Positions 6,747-15,573 of a DNA stretch of 33,282 nt are shown here, piece by piece (within the stretch, counting starts at the first letter, position 1; every line of letters begins with the position of its first letter). Location of the stretch: positions 1 through 33,282 of the forward strand of contig NZ_JAOEFD010000017.1 in assembly GCF_025420485.1 (NCBI RefSeq), read 5' to 3'. This DNA comes from Nesterenkonia marinintestina. GTDB lineage: Bacteria; Actinomycetota; Actinomycetes; Actinomycetales; Micrococcaceae. Below the pieces are notes generated by a model. The model worked only from the letters and a program-made list of their open reading frames with translations. It searched no databases and was not told where the DNA came from. The translations under genes and the position numbers were made by a program.

Positions 6747-9074
6747 TCAGCGTCCCGAGGCAGGGGCGCTGCCTGTTGGGACGCTCTGATTGTCAGCCTG
6801 GGCTTTGAACCTGCGCAGTCGGAGGCTGTTGGAGACCACTGAGACGCTGGAGAATGCCATGGCCGCTCCGGCCAGCATCGGGTTCAGCAGTCCGAAGGCG
6901 GCGATCGGGATGGCTGCACTGTTGTAGCCGAAGGCCCAGAACAGGTTCTGCTTGATCGTGCGCAGCGTACGCCTGGCCAGCCGGATCGCATCCGCAGCCG
7001 CCCGGAGGTCACCACGCACCAGGGTGATATCGGCTGCCTCGATGGCCACGTCAGTGCCGGTCCCCATGGCCAGTCCAAGGTCGGCCTGGGCCAGAGCGGG
7101 GGCGTCGTTGACGCCGTCTCCGACCATCGCCACGACCTTGCCCTGATCCTGGAGGCGGGCGACGACGTCGACCTTGTCCTTGGGCAGCACCTCGGCGATT
7201 ACCTCGGTGATGCCGACCTCAGCGGCGACCTGCTCGGCCACGATCTCGTTGTCCCCGGTGAGCAACACCGGAGTCAGGCCGAGTTCCTTGAACTGACTGA
7301 TCGCCTCCGCACTGGTGGGCTTGATCTGGTCGGACACGACCAGGACCCCGCATGCCTTGCCGTCCCAGCCGATGGTGATCGGGGTTCTGCCCTTGGACTC
7401 GGCGGCGTGCTTGGCGGCCTGGAGTTCCTCGTCAAGGTACATGGACCAATCAGCCAGGAGCGCCTCCCGGCCCGCAACCACGGCGTGACCCTCGACAACG
7501 CCCTGCACGCCCCTGCCCTCGATGCTCTCGAAGGACTCCGGTGCGGGCAGTTCCCCGACCTGTGCCGTGGCGCCGTCGGCGATCGCCCGGGCAATCGGGT
7601 GCTCGGAGTAGTCCTCCAGCCCGCCGGCGATGCGCAACAGCTCATCACGGCTCACGCCAGGGGCGGGGAGTACATCGGTCAGGGTCATCTTCCCGGTCGT
7701 TACGGTGCCGGTCTTATCCAGCACGATCGTGTCCGCCTTACGGGTGGACTCCAGGACCTCGGGGCCCTTAATGAGCACGCCCATCTGGGCTCCGCGTCCG
7801 GTGCCAACCAGTAACGCGGTCGGTGCGGCCAAGCCCATGGCACACGGACAGGCGATGATCAGCACCGCTACGGTTGCGGTGAACGCGGCAGTGACCGGGA
7901 AGCCTGCCATGAGCCATGCTCCTAGGGCGGCGACCGCCACAGCGATCGCGATCGGCACGAACACGCCCGAGACCCGATCGACGAGGCGCTGGATCTCCGC
8001 CTTGCCGGACTGGGCGTCCTCGACCATCTTCGCCATCTGCGCCAGTTGAGTATCCGAACCCACCCGGGTCGCCTTTACGACCAGGCGGCCACCGGCGTTG
8101 ACCGTGGCACCGGCGACGGTGTCACCCTCAGAGACCTCCACAGGCACCGACTCCCCGGTGAGCATCGAGGCGTCGATCGCGGAGTTACCAGACGTGATCA
8201 CTCCGTCGGTGGCGATCTTCTCGCCAGGCCGGACCACGAACTCGTCGTCAACACTGAGTTCCTCGATAGGAACCCGCTGCTCAGTACCGCCCCGCAGAAT
8301 CGAGACTTCCTTCGCGCCAAGCTCCAGCAGGGCACGCAGGGCCGCTCCGGCTTGGCGCTTGGAGGTCTTCTCGAAGTAGCGGCCCAGCAGCACGAAGGTG
8401 ATCACCCCGGCGGCGACCTCCAGGTAGATGTGCCCCAGTCCGTCGCTGCGGGAGATGGTCAGCTCGAAGGGGTGGACCACCCCACGGTCACCGGCGGTGC
8501 CGAAGAACAATGCGATCACTGACCAGATCAATGCGGAACTGGTGCCCACCGAGATCAGGGTGTCCATCGTGGCGGCTCCGTGTTTGAAGTTTGCCCAGGC
8601 GGCCTTGTGGAACGGCCAGCCAGCCCACACCACCACCGGGGCGCCTAGAGCCAGGGAGGCGAATCCCCAGAAGTCGAACTGCAGCGCCGGGATCATCGCC
8701 ATCAAGACCACCGGCACGGCCAACACTGCTGCACCGATCAACCGCTGTTTCAGCACCCTAATCTCGGCATCCTCACGAGATTCACTCTCGTCAGTCTCAC
8801 GGGGCTTCTCACTGTTGGGTGTGGACAGTTCTGCGGTGTAGCCGGTCTTCTCCACCTCGGCGATCAACAGGCTCGTGTCATAGCCCGCCGGGGCTGTGAC
8901 GCTGGCCTTTTCGGTCGCGTAGTTTACCGACGCCTCGATGCCGTCGAGCTTGTTGAGCTTCTTCTCGATCCGGTTCGCGCAGGAGGCGCAGGTCATGCCA
9001 CCGATCTGCAGCTCAACACCTGTGAGATTCACGTTAGCGCTCGTGTCCGGGAGACTGGTGTTCTCAGTGGTCAT
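6747..9074 (-). CDS. copA: CopA-type (CPC) copper-exporting P1B-1 ATPase
   Basis: The start at 9074 follows a GGAGAGG ribosome site and gives 775 residues. One N-terminal HMA domain carries GMTCASC (26-32). TGES (307-309 region), the intramembrane CPC (409-411), DKTGT (453-457) and [16 protein letters not shown] are all intact. P1B-1 ATPases pump Cu(I) (or Ag(I)) out of the cytoplasm, fed by CopZ. The start overlaps the 3' end of the upstream secreted-protein gene by 11 nt, which points to translational coupling. Together with CopB this gives the block two copper pumps of different subgroups. Confidence 0.96.
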   Translation of the reverse strand: MTTENTSLPDTSANVNLTGVELQIGGMTCASCANRIEKKLNKLDGIEASVNYATEKASVTAPAGYDTSLLIAEVEKTGYTAELSTPNSEKPRETDESESREDAEIRVLKQRLIGAAVLAVPVVLMAMIPALQFDFWGFASLALGAPVVVWAGWPFHKAAWANFKHGAATMDTLISVGTSSALIWSVIALFFGTAGDRGVVHPFELTISRSDGLGHIYLEVAAGVITFVLLGRYFEKTSKRQAGAALRALLELGAKEVSILRGGTEQRVPIEELSVDDEFVVRPGEKIATDGVITSGNSAIDASMLTGESVPVEVSEGDTVAGATVNAGGRLVVKATRVGSDTQLAQMAKMVEDAQSGKAEIQRLVDRVSGVFVPIAIAVAVAALGAWLMAGFPVTAAFTATVAVLIIACPCAMGLAAPTALLVGTGRGAQMGVLIKGPEVLESTRKADTIVLDKTGTVTTGKMTLTDVLPAPGVSRDELLRIAGGLEDYSEHPIARAIADGATAQVGELPAPESFESIEGRGVQGVVEGHAVVAGREALLADWSMYLDEELQAAKHAAESKGRTPITIGWDGKACGVLVVSDQIKPTSAEAISQFKELGLTPVLLTGDNEIVAEQVAAEVGITEVIAEVLPKDKVDVVARLQDQGKVVAMVGDGVNDAPALAQADLGLAMGTGTDVAIEAADITLVRGDLRAAADAIRLARRTLRTIKQNLFWAFGYNSAAIPIAAFGLLNPMLAGAAMAFSSVSVVSNSLRLRRFKAQADNQSVPTGSAPASGR

Positions 9075-10038
9075 GGTCCTCTCCTTCCTCATTGCCCTCC
9101 TGGTCCTGCCCCGAGTCAGTGCTGCTTTCGGTGTCGATCACCAGCGGGGCGGTATGGACCTCTCGCTCGACCTGGAAGTCCAGGTACAGCAGATACCGGC
9201 CCTCAGTCGGTGCGGTGGCCTCGAAGATGATCTCCGGACCGGAGGTCTCACCTGCTGCCGGTGTCTCGCCGTGTGGGTGGACGTGCAGGTAGGCCAGGTC
9301 CCCGTCACGCAGGGCCACCAGGTGACCGAACGCCCCCAGATAGGGCTCCAGCTCAGTGACCGGCTCGCTGTCACGGGTGACGGTCATCGTCAGTTCGGAT
9401 GCTTCGCCGGCGACGAGGTCACCTTCAACCGCGACGTCCAACCCGTTGACCGTGGTCTTCGCTGAGGGTTCGGTCGCAACCGGCTCGTAGTCGCCGTCGA
9501 TTTGCACCGTGGTTGACAGGGTCAGTCCCTCACCGGTCTCAGCGGGCACGAAGTCTGCGAAGACCCGATAGGTGCCGGCCGCCTCCCACTGCCAGGGGAT
9601 CGACCAGGTGCCGTCCTCGTCGCGTTCAGGATGGACGTGGCGGAAGTGCTGCCCGTCCGCGCGGACGGCGATCAGGTGCATCTCCTCCTCATGGTCCAGC
9701 TCGAAGCCGGTCGCCGGGTTCCCGTCGGGGTCGGTCACCGTGAACGTCAGCTCGCCCTCGTCGGCCGTGCTGGTCGGGGCACTCACGTCGGTGAGCTGGT
9801 AGCCGTCCTGGGCCAGGCCGAGGCCCAGTGAGGCCGTGCTGTTCTCGTGGCCCTCATCCCCGCCGTTCCTCTCATCTCGTCCGTCGTGTTCGTCTGTTCT
9901 GTGATCGTCTTCTGGGGTCTCCTCGACCCAGGCCTGCACGGTTGCCTCGGGGACGACCGCGTTCGCCGTGAATCCGGCAACAGCGAACACGGCCACGAGG
10001 ACCAGCCCATACAGACCCAACCGTGCAGGGGCGTTCAT
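9064..10038 (-). CDS. Membrane-anchored His-rich extracytoplasmic protein of a copper operon
   Basis: This 324-residue protein has one N-terminal membrane helix (about residues 7-28) and a His/Asp-rich linker ([13 protein letters not shown]). Two beta-rich repeats follow, each with a motif of the type [18 protein letters not shown] and [19 protein letters not shown]. The tail is acidic and ends in EDHDH. The paired HxHP motifs look like surface metal ligands. Similar secreted proteins are found in actinobacterial copZ-copA operons, but I know no assigned function. A GGAG ribosome site lies 7 nt before the ATG. The gene begins 2 bp after copZ and overlaps copA, so it is firmly part of the operon. 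It may pass on or store exported copper (inference). Confidence 0.75.
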   Translation of the reverse strand: MNAPARLGLYGLVLVAVFAVAGFTANAVVPEATVQAWVEETPEDDHRTDEHDGRDERNGGDEGHENSTASLGLGLAQDGYQLTDVSAPTSTADEGELTFTVTDPDGNPATGFELDHEEEMHLIAVRADGQHFRHVHPERDEDGTWSIPWQWEAAGTYRVFADFVPAETGEGLTLSTTVQIDGDYEPVATEPSAKTTVNGLDVAVEGDLVAGEASELTMTVTRDSEPVTELEPYLGAFGHLVALRDGDLAYLHVHPHGETPAAGETSGPEIIFEATAPTEGRYLLYLDFQVEREVHTAPLVIDTESSTDSGQDQEGNEEGEDHDH

Positions 10039-10040
10039 GT

Positions 10041-10253
10041 TCAGCTCCTGACGGCGGTGTAGCCGGCCTCATCGACGGCTGCGATCACCGCGGCATCATC
10101 AACGGGCTGCTCAGCGGTGACGGCCAGGCGTCCGGACTGGGCGCTGACCTCGATGCCGGTCACCCCGTCGATCTCGGAGACCTCGGCGCGGATCGCGGTT
10201 TCGCAGTGCCCACAGCTCATGCCGGTCACCTGATACTCAGTCGTAGTTGCCAT
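10041..10253 (-). CDS. copZ: CopZ copper chaperone (HMA domain)
   Basis: This 70-residue single HMA domain has GMSCGHC (residues 11-17), the CxxC Cu(I) site, and the beta-alpha-beta pattern ending in AGYTAVRS. CopZ carries Cu(I) to CopA in the cytoplasm. TGGAGGA (10264-10270) is a good ribosome site. It is the first gene of the copper block, 41 bp downstream of a CsoR-type operator. Confidence 0.93.
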   Translation of the reverse strand: MATTTEYQVTGMSCGHCETAIRAEVSEIDGVTGIEVSAQSGRLAVTAEQPVDDAAVIAAVDEAGYTAVRS

Positions 10254-10263
10254 GATCTACAAA

Positions 10264-10312
10264 TCCTCCATTCGTGTACGACTTGCTTGAGAATATACCC
10301 CCTATGGGTATA
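10264..10312 (-). promoter_or_regulatory. CsoR-type copper operator and promoter of the copZ operon
   Basis: TATACCC-CCTAT-GGGTATA (10294-10312) is a perfect 7-bp inverted repeat and matches the TACCC...GGGTA pattern of CsoR boxes. It overlaps a minus-strand -10 candidate TATATT (10292-10297). CsoR would block transcription until Cu(I) binds. The operator lies between the MFS stop at 10315 and copZ, so the copper genes have their own switch. No csoR gene is in this window. Confidence 0.8.
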
Positions 10313-10314
10313 GG

Positions 10315-11874
10315 TCAACTGGTGGTGGTCTGCTCTGACTCCTGCGCCTCGCCGGTGGGGCGAACGTGACGTAGGCGAGTGGCAGCGATAATCGCCGCCA
10401 GCGCGGCGATGACGGCCGAGACGATCGCGGCGGTGTTCAGCCCGCTGGTGAATGCCTCCTGTGCGGCCCCCATGACCTGTTCGCCCAGGGTTGGGTCCAG
10501 GCCTGGTGCGGTGGCCATGGCCCCGTCCACGCTGTCCGATGCCGCCGCGGCCGCATCGGTCGGCAGTCCCTCGGGCAGCAGTCCGCTGATCTGATTTCGG
10601 TAGGCGGCGATGCCAACGCTGCCGATGATGGCGACACCCAGGGAGATGCCCAGGTCGTTCGCGGTGGTCGCCAGTCCCGAGGCTCCGCCGGCTTTCTCCG
10701 GGGGCACGGAGCTGACGACCAGGTCGGTGGTCAGCGCCATCGAAGGGGCAACACCGGGGTAGGTGATCACGAAGGACGCGATCACCAGGGCCAGGCCGGT
10801 ACCGACGTCGAGCTGGGTGAAGAGGATGTAGCCGACGACCTGGGTGAGCAGGCCGATTGCGATAACGTTTCCGGGTCGGAACTTCCGCGCGAAGACCGGG
10901 GAAAGTGTGGAGACCACGATCAGCACTGCTGCCGCCGGGAGGATCGACAGGCCTGCCTGCAAGGGCGAAAGTTCCTGGACCTGCTGGAGGTACTGGGTGA
11001 ACAGCGAGTAGACCCCGCCCAGGGCAGCGGCCGAGAGCAGGAACACCGCTAGTGCTCCGCTGACGGTGCGGTTGGCGAACAGCCGCACATCCAGCAAGGG
11101 ATTCTCGGTGCGCAACTGCCGGATCACGAACCAGAGTCCGACCAGCGCGCCCGTGACCAGCAAGGCAATGGAAAGATCAGCAGGTTCTTGGGCGGCGAAA
11201 CGCTTGACGCCGTAGATGATCGCCAGCAGTCCGCCGACCAGCAGCAGAGCGCTGAACAGATCGATCCTCGCATTCGGGTTCTTGTGCTCGGGCAGCAGCA
11301 GTGGGGCCCCGATGACCACCAGGGCCATGATCGGCACCGCGACCAGGAAGGTGGCTTGCCAGCCGAAGCCCTCCAGCAGCAGCCCCGAGAGCAGTGGGCC
11401 GAGCGCGACACCGGCGGAGATGCCGCCGGCCCACACCCCGATGGCCACACCGCGCTGCTTCGCATCGGCGAAGAGCACGAAGATCAACCCCAGCGTGGCC
11501 GGGATCATCATCGCCGCAGCCAGACCCAGGATCGCACGCCAGGCGATCATCAGCTCTGGGTTGGTGGTCAACGCCGCGGTGATCGAGACGCTCGCGAAGA
11601 GGAGCGCCCCGAGGACCATGAGCAGCCGCTTGCCGATCCTGTCGCCCAGGACGCCGCTTGCAACCAGGAGTCCGGCCATGACGAAGCCGTAGATGTCCAG
11701 AATCCATAGCAGCTGCGTGCTTGACGGGTTCAGGTCTGCGGCCATGTTCGGCGCGGCCAGGAACAGGATGGTGAGCATCATGAACAGCAGCGTCGAGGGG
11801 GTGACTAGCACGACCAGCCCCCACCACTGTTTCGTCCCCGCCTTGGGCGCTGGTGCGTTAGCGGCCTGATTCAT
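10315..11874 (-). CDS. DHA2-family 14-TM MFS multidrug exporter
   Basis: This 519-residue protein has about 14 membrane segments. Motif A appears as GVLGDRIGKRLLMV after TM2, and a motif-C-like AGVALGPLLSGLL in TM5. The size and motifs fit the DHA2 drug:H+ antiporter group (LfrA/SmvA/QacA type), which exports cationic dyes and biocides. A GGAGGAGG ribosome site precedes the ATG at 11874. The divergent TetR gene starts 177 bp away with two candidate operators between them. It ends next to the CsoR box but is probably not copper-controlled. The substrate is unknown. Confidence 0.92.
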   Translation of the reverse strand: MNQAANAPAPKAGTKQWWGLVVLVTPSTLLFMMLTILFLAAPNMAADLNPSSTQLLWILDIYGFVMAGLLVASGVLGDRIGKRLLMVLGALLFASVSITAALTTNPELMIAWRAILGLAAAMMIPATLGLIFVLFADAKQRGVAIGVWAGGISAGVALGPLLSGLLLEGFGWQATFLVAVPIMALVVIGAPLLLPEHKNPNARIDLFSALLLVGGLLAIIYGVKRFAAQEPADLSIALLVTGALVGLWFVIRQLRTENPLLDVRLFANRTVSGALAVFLLSAAALGGVYSLFTQYLQQVQELSPLQAGLSILPAAAVLIVVSTLSPVFARKFRPGNVIAIGLLTQVVGYILFTQLDVGTGLALVIASFVITYPGVAPSMALTTDLVVSSVPPEKAGGASGLATTANDLGISLGVAIIGSVGIAAYRNQISGLLPEGLPTDAAAAASDSVDGAMATAPGLDPTLGEQVMGAAQEAFTSGLNTAAIVSAVIAALAAIIAATRLRHVRPTGEAQESEQTTTS

Positions 11875-11975
11875 GACTGGTCACCTCCTCCGCGTGTCGC
11901 AGCGATCGTTCTCATAGCGGGTGCTCCTTCCTGTAGTGGCGTCTGTGGTGACCTGGCGGCCTCCCACTCGTCAAC

Positions 11976-12035
11976 TCATACACGCTCGTATGACTTGTAA
12001 CAGATACACTATCTCATACGTTTCCGTCTGAGATA
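11976..12035. promoter_or_regulatory. Two inverted repeats in the MFS/TetR divergent promoter
   Basis: TCATAC-N6-GTATGA (11976-11993) and TATCTCA-N12-TGAGATA (12010-12035) are perfect inverted repeats of the size used by TetR-family dimers. The second sits about 10 nt before the TetR ribosome site (AAGAAGGAGGAG), where binding would give autorepression. The first is placed to control the exporter gene. Confidence 0.65.
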
Positions 12036-12051
12036 AGAAGGAGGAGCTACC

Positions 12052-12681
12052 GTGAACAGCCGGGCCACGACGCCGAATCCACGTCTGTCCAGCGGTTCGG
12101 GCAGGCGAGGTGCAGCGAACAAACGTGCCGACGCGCAGCGCAACCGAGCCAAGATTCTCGCCGCAACGGTCACTGCGATTCGGAAAAACCCCGATGCGTC
12201 CCTTGCCGACATCGCCGCCGAAGCCGGCACAGGTCGGCAGACACTCTATGGGCACTTCCGCACCCGTCCAGAGCTGATCGATGCGGCGCTGACCGACAGC
12301 ATCGAACGCGGTGAGGAGGTGCTGAGCCAGGTGCCCCTGCACGGTGACGCCGTCGAAGCCTTCCAGCGGCTGGTGACGTCCAGTTGGATGTTGGTCGATC
12401 GCTCCCGCGCCCTGATGGCTGCCGCTCAAAGAGAGCTTCCCGCGACCAGGATTCGAGAGATGCACGAGAAGGCTGAGGCTCGCATGCGGAGTCTCCTCGA
12501 GCGAGGCCAGGCCGAAGGGGCGTTCCGCTCCGATCTGCCGGTGACGTGGCTGCTGACCACCACCCACGTAGTCATGAACGGCGCAGCCGAAGAAGTACGT
12601 GCTGGCAGGCTCGACCCCGAGGATGCCCCCAAGCTCATCGACGCGATCCTCACCCCCGCCTTCTCTGCCACCCAGAGGTGA
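12052..12681 (+). CDS. TetR-family repressor of the adjacent exporter
   Basis: This 209-residue regulator starts at GTG 12052 behind a strong AAGGAGGAG. After a basic N-terminal extension of about 30 residues, the TetR HTH spans about 35-82 (ILAATVTAI...SLADIAAEAGTGRQTLYGHF). The remainder is the helical ligand-binding and dimer domain with no recognisable ligand pocket. Divergent TetR-MFS pairs are normally repressor and exporter, induced by an exported compound. That pairing is inferred from arrangement and operators. Confidence 0.9.
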   Translation: MNSRATTPNPRLSSGSGRRGAANKRADAQRNRAKILAATVTAIRKNPDASLADIAAEAGTGRQTLYGHFRTRPELIDAALTDSIERGEEVLSQVPLHGDAVEAFQRLVTSSWMLVDRSRALMAAAQRELPATRIREMHEKAEARMRSLLERGQAEGAFRSDLPVTWLLTTTHVVMNGAAEEVRAGRLDPEDAPKLIDAILTPAFSATQR

Positions 12682-13281
12682 CGGGATGACTCGATGGACC
12701 CCAGCACTTCGGTCCTCCACGCGGCTAGCCCCGAGGTAATCGAAGCCGGTGCTCGCAACGCGTAGATCCCCGACGGGGTACTGCCCTATCCCGAACAGAT
12801 GGTTCGACGATCGTGCTGCGATGCCAGATGACGCACGGGCGAAACCTGCGACGCCTGTCTCCGGAAGGACGGTGCATCAAGGGCATGGTCACCGCCCCAT
12901 GCGATGCCGCCGGAGGGCGGGGCATCAGTACATGGGCGGTTGCCGAGTGGCGGTTTATCAGGCACCTGTACCCCCCCTGAGATCCGGGTCTACGTCGGAG
13001 GCGTTGCAGTGCTGTTCGAGCCGCGCGTGGGCCCTCCGAACTGAAGCGTCTCGGCCACTGGAACGGTCGCCGTGCACGACCTGCGCTCGACCGCGGATCC
13101 GAGCTGCCCTGCGGGTCGACGACCCGCCGGACTTGCACCGAGACCTGGATCGAACACCAAGACGTCGTCCACCACCGAGGCGACGTCCGGCCTGACTGTG
13201 AGAGTGGCGCTCCTGGCTGATACGATACGGTGGCGACGATTAGGTCTTGGAAAGTATCACTCTGAAAGATACAATCGAAGC
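12682..13281. other. 600-bp region without a credible gene; promoter at right end
   Basis: No protein could be recognised on either strand. A hairpin pairs GATGCC (12903-12908) with GGCATC (12921-12926) around a G/C-rich stem and may terminate the TetR transcript. GCGGGTCG-A-CGACCCGC (13111-13127) is an 8-bp palindrome of unknown role. The last 65 bp hold the AbiE promoter and operator. Confidence 0.5.
13219..13281 (+). promoter_or_regulatory. Promoter and autoregulatory operator of the AbiE operon
   Basis: TTGGAA (13247-13252) and TACAAT (13270-13275) form a sigma-70-type promoter with a 17-bp spacer, 6 nt before the ATG at 13282, so the mRNA is likely leaderless. The inverted repeat GTATC-N9-GATAC (13254-13258, 13268-13272) lies in the spacer and over the -10. 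Two further direct GATAC copies occur at 13219-13228. AbiEi antitoxins are known to repress their own operon through inverted repeats, so these are the likely sites. Confidence 0.7.
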
Positions 13282-14298
13282 ATGAACTCGCGAGAAGCGT
13301 TTCGAAAGCTCGCTGATGCCACCGCCTCACAATGGGGCATGGTGACAACCGCGCAGGCAGAGGCGCTCGGCGTCTCGCGCCTGGTCCTCTCCCGCCTCGC
13401 GGAGTCGGGGGAGCTGGAGCGACTCGCCCATGGCGTATATCGGGACGCCGGCGCGCCGCGTGATGAGTTCGACGAGCTCCGGAGTGCGTGGCTCAGCACT
13501 GATCCCAAGCTCCTGGCTCACAAGCGCCTCGGAAGTCTGGCGGACGGTGTGGTGGTGGCCAGTGCTTCAGCGGCCATGCTCCACGGGGTGGGTGACCTGT
13601 GGGCCTCCCGTCACGAGTTCGTCACCGCCAGGCGTCGTCAGACCCAACGTCCCGAGATTCGTTACCGACGACGCCGCCTCGAAGACCGCGACGTCACTCT
13701 GGTTGAGGGCCTGCCAGTCATGGTGCTTGAGCGTACGGTGGTCGACCTGCTCGATGACTCTGGGGACCTCAGTCTGGTCTCTGATGCACTGGGTGCGGCG
13801 GTAAAGAAGCAGAGGCTGGACTACCAACGAATGCGCGAGCTCCTCAGCCCCCTGGCGCAACGCCACGGGTTCAGGCCACACGACGGCGACACCCTCCTCG
13901 AGAGGCTCCTGCAGACAGCAGGGCTGGATCTCGGATCGATCGCCGAGCGAATCTCAGCGAACTCAATACTGAGCCAACACGTGCTGCGCAGCTACCTGCG
14001 GCGTGAAATGCCGTCGTTCGACATCTCACACACCACCGAGCAGGCGACGGAATCTATCAGTCAGACTGTGCAAGAGACCCTGAGGCCATACCACAACCCC
14101 CTACAGCTCGCCGTGAAGAATGTGACGGCCACCGCCATGTCTGATTTCAGTAGGTCTCTAGCCGAACTGGTCGCCAGTCCTGCTCTGACCAACATCTCTC
14201 ACCAGTGGGCCGAGACGCTGCGCACCTCGACCAGCTCCACAGCCACCGATGAGCCTGCGCGTGTCGACCAGGAGTCCGACCGTGATGACGTTCTCTGA
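13282..14298 (+). CDS. abiEi: AbiEi-family antitoxin (type IV toxin-antitoxin)
   Basis: This 338-residue protein begins with the AbiEi N-terminal winged helix (FRKLADATASQWGMVTTAQA, then LGVSRLVLSRLAESGELERL and HGVYR). A middle domain follows with typical AbiEi phrases (AAMLHGVGDLW, LPVMVLERTVVDLLDD). AbiEi represses its own operon and counteracts the AbiEii nucleotidyltransferase in trans. The C-terminal 120 residues (after about 220) are less familiar and make the protein longer than many AbiEi proteins. The ATG at 13282 is chosen over upstream in-frame starts because the promoter -10 is 6 nt before it. It overlaps the toxin gene by 14 nt. Phage-abortive-infection or maintenance roles are both possible. 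Confidence 0.85.
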   Translation: MNSREAFRKLADATASQWGMVTTAQAEALGVSRLVLSRLAESGELERLAHGVYRDAGAPRDEFDELRSAWLSTDPKLLAHKRLGSLADGVVVASASAAMLHGVGDLWASRHEFVTARRRQTQRPEIRYRRRRLEDRDVTLVEGLPVMVLERTVVDLLDDSGDLSLVSDALGAAVKKQRLDYQRMRELLSPLAQRHGFRPHDGDTLLERLLQTAGLDLGSIAERISANSILSQHVLRSYLRREMPSFDISHTTEQATESISQTVQETLRPYHNPLQLAVKNVTATAMSDFSRSLAELVASPALTNISHQWAETLRTSTSSTATDEPARVDQESDRDDVL

Positions 14299-15196
14299 GC
14301 CGTACTCGACCCCAACAGGGGTCGAATCCGCGATCCGAGAGGCCGCAAGGAACGCCTCGCGGCAAGACCACTCCCTGGGCACGGACATGCGCATCCGGCT
14401 CGAGTACTTCAACCGATTCTTGAGCCGGATCTTCTCGGAGGCAGAGGGATCAGATTGGGTGCTGAAAGGAGGCGCGGGCATCCTCGCCCGGATCCCCTCC
14501 ACGCGCTCCACCCGCGACATCGATCTGTACCGTCCCGGCTTCACCCTCGAGCAGGCAGTCGAAGACCTCAAACGTCTAGCCCGTCTCGACCTCCAGGATC
14601 ACTTCCGCTTCGAATACATCAGCCATGAAACGGCCATCGGAGCTGAGACCCAGCCCTACACCGAGGGGTGCAGAGTCACCTTCAACATATTCATCGGACC
14701 CGCCAAGAGGGGGTCCCTGCAGATCGACCTCGCCATCGGCTTAGGCCTCACCGACGATGTCACCGTCTGTCTCCCGGCGACGGCGTTGCCAATCCCACGA
14801 CTGGTCAGCAACCCCTACCGCCTCTATCCGATCGTGGACCAGCTCGCAGACAAAGTCTGTGCCACGATGACTGACTTCGATGGTCGCGCCTCCAGTCGAG
14901 AGAAGGACCTCGTCGACATCATCGTCTTCGCTGTGACCCAAGACATCGACGGTACAGCGCTGAATGACGCCATCGAGATCGAACGACGCCGGCGCAAAAT
15001 GGCACCACTCGAGACGTTCCGTGTGCCCACGACTTGGGGACGCGGCTACTCCATACAGCGAAGGTCCGTGCCCCACTGCGATAACTACCCCACAGTCGAC
15101 CAGGCGGCAGAACTTGCGGCTCGACTGATAGGCCCCGCGCTTACCGCTGAATCCAGAGGACAGACCTGGTCCGCAGAACTGCTGGATTGGCACTGA
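14285..15196 (+). CDS. abiEii: AbiEii/AbiGii-family nucleotidyltransferase toxin
   Basis: The protein has 303 residues from the ATG at 14285, or 304 from the GTG at 14282; both lie inside the end of abiEi. The nucleotidyltransferase motif is VLKGGAGILARI with KGG at 61-63, followed by STRSTRDIDLY with the catalytic DID at 78-80. A later motif has DQLADKV (Lys190) and SREKDLVDI (Arg205, Lys207, Asp208, Asp211), matching the conserved AbiEii motif III/IV region. AbiEii/MenT-like enzymes add nucleotides to RNA such as tRNA, stopping growth; the target here is unknown. All key residues look intact, so the toxin is probably active. Confidence 0.85.
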   Translation: MTFSEPYSTPTGVESAIREAARNASRQDHSLGTDMRIRLEYFNRFLSRIFSEAEGSDWVLKGGAGILARIPSTRSTRDIDLYRPGFTLEQAVEDLKRLARLDLQDHFRFEYISHETAIGAETQPYTEGCRVTFNIFIGPAKRGSLQIDLAIGLGLTDDVTVCLPATALPIPRLVSNPYRLYPIVDQLADKVCATMTDFDGRASSREKDLVDIIVFAVTQDIDGTALNDAIEIERRRRKMAPLETFRVPTTWGRGYSIQRRSVPHCDNYPTVDQAAELAARLIGPALTAESRGQTWSAELLDWH

Positions 15197-15354
15197 TCGC
15201 TGATTCCATCCGGCCGATAAAGGCGCATGACTCCGCGCGTGGTCCACGTCAAGTGAAGCGCCCAGGTGGCAACGGCGACTGTCAGGGGAGTGTCATCAGG
15301 GCCACCCAGGATTGACCACGGACGAGAGTCGCTTATCGATTAGAGCTTCCCATC

Positions 15355-15396
15355 ACCGGCATCGTAGACCGCGCCGGCTCGGTCTACGATGCCGGT
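15355..15396. repeat. Perfect 16-bp inverted repeat with 10-nt loop
   Basis: ACCGGCATCGTAGACC (15355-15370) is exactly complementary to GGTCTACGATGCCGGT (15381-15396). It lies 158 bp after the AbiEii stop. No T-run follows on either strand. It may be a factor-assisted terminator for the AbiE operon or a recombination/binding site. Confidence 0.8.
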
Positions 15397-15482
15397 CGGA
15401 CACGAGACTACTCGCCACGCCCCACACTGGCCGGCAGACACCGACTAACCAGGATTTGGGCAGGTTCGTGCGAGGTTCGATC

Positions 15483-15521
15483 CCTCCCGGATCCGCCTCA
15501 CTCCTCCCGGATCCGCCTCAC
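15483..15521. repeat. Two-copy 20-bp tandem repeat
   Basis: CCTCCCGGATCCGCCTCAC occurs at 15483-15501 and again at 15503-15521, exact over 19 bp with a period of 20. The upstream GGTTCGATCC resembles a tRNA T-loop, so the first unit could be the 3' end of a tRNA remnant. No 5' half is visible. Confidence 0.7.
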
Positions 15522-15573
15522 CGAAAGCAAACCTGTAGGTGTGCCAACTGGGCACATTAGTCGGTGCGGATAG

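Larger units (their letters stand above)
15197..15573. other. Intergenic region with stem-loop, tandem repeat and tRNA-like 3' end
   Basis: This 377-bp region has no credible gene. It holds a perfect 16-bp stem-loop (15355-15396), a 20-bp tandem repeat (15483-15521) preceded by a T-arm-like sequence (GAGG-TTCGATC-CCTC, about 15473-15487), and a short hairpin with TGTGCC/GGCACA arms (15540-15556) next to the WYL gene stop. The set suggests recombination or an old insertion point. Confidence 0.45.

Noticed and set aside
7407-8841. Open plus-strand frames opposite copA
   Set aside because: They mirror CopA codons in GC-rich DNA and resemble no protein family.
10315-11874. MFS exporter as part of the copper operon
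   Set aside because: A CsoR box and promoter separate it from copZ, and a divergent TetR gene with operators accounts for its control.
11971-12720. A 249-codon minus-strand frame opposite the TetR gene
   Set aside because: It is antisense to a clear TetR HTH protein and has no domain features.
12725-13348. A 207-codon minus-strand open frame
   Set aside because: It is Arg/Pro/Ser-rich without any domain pattern and overlaps the AbiE promoter and start.
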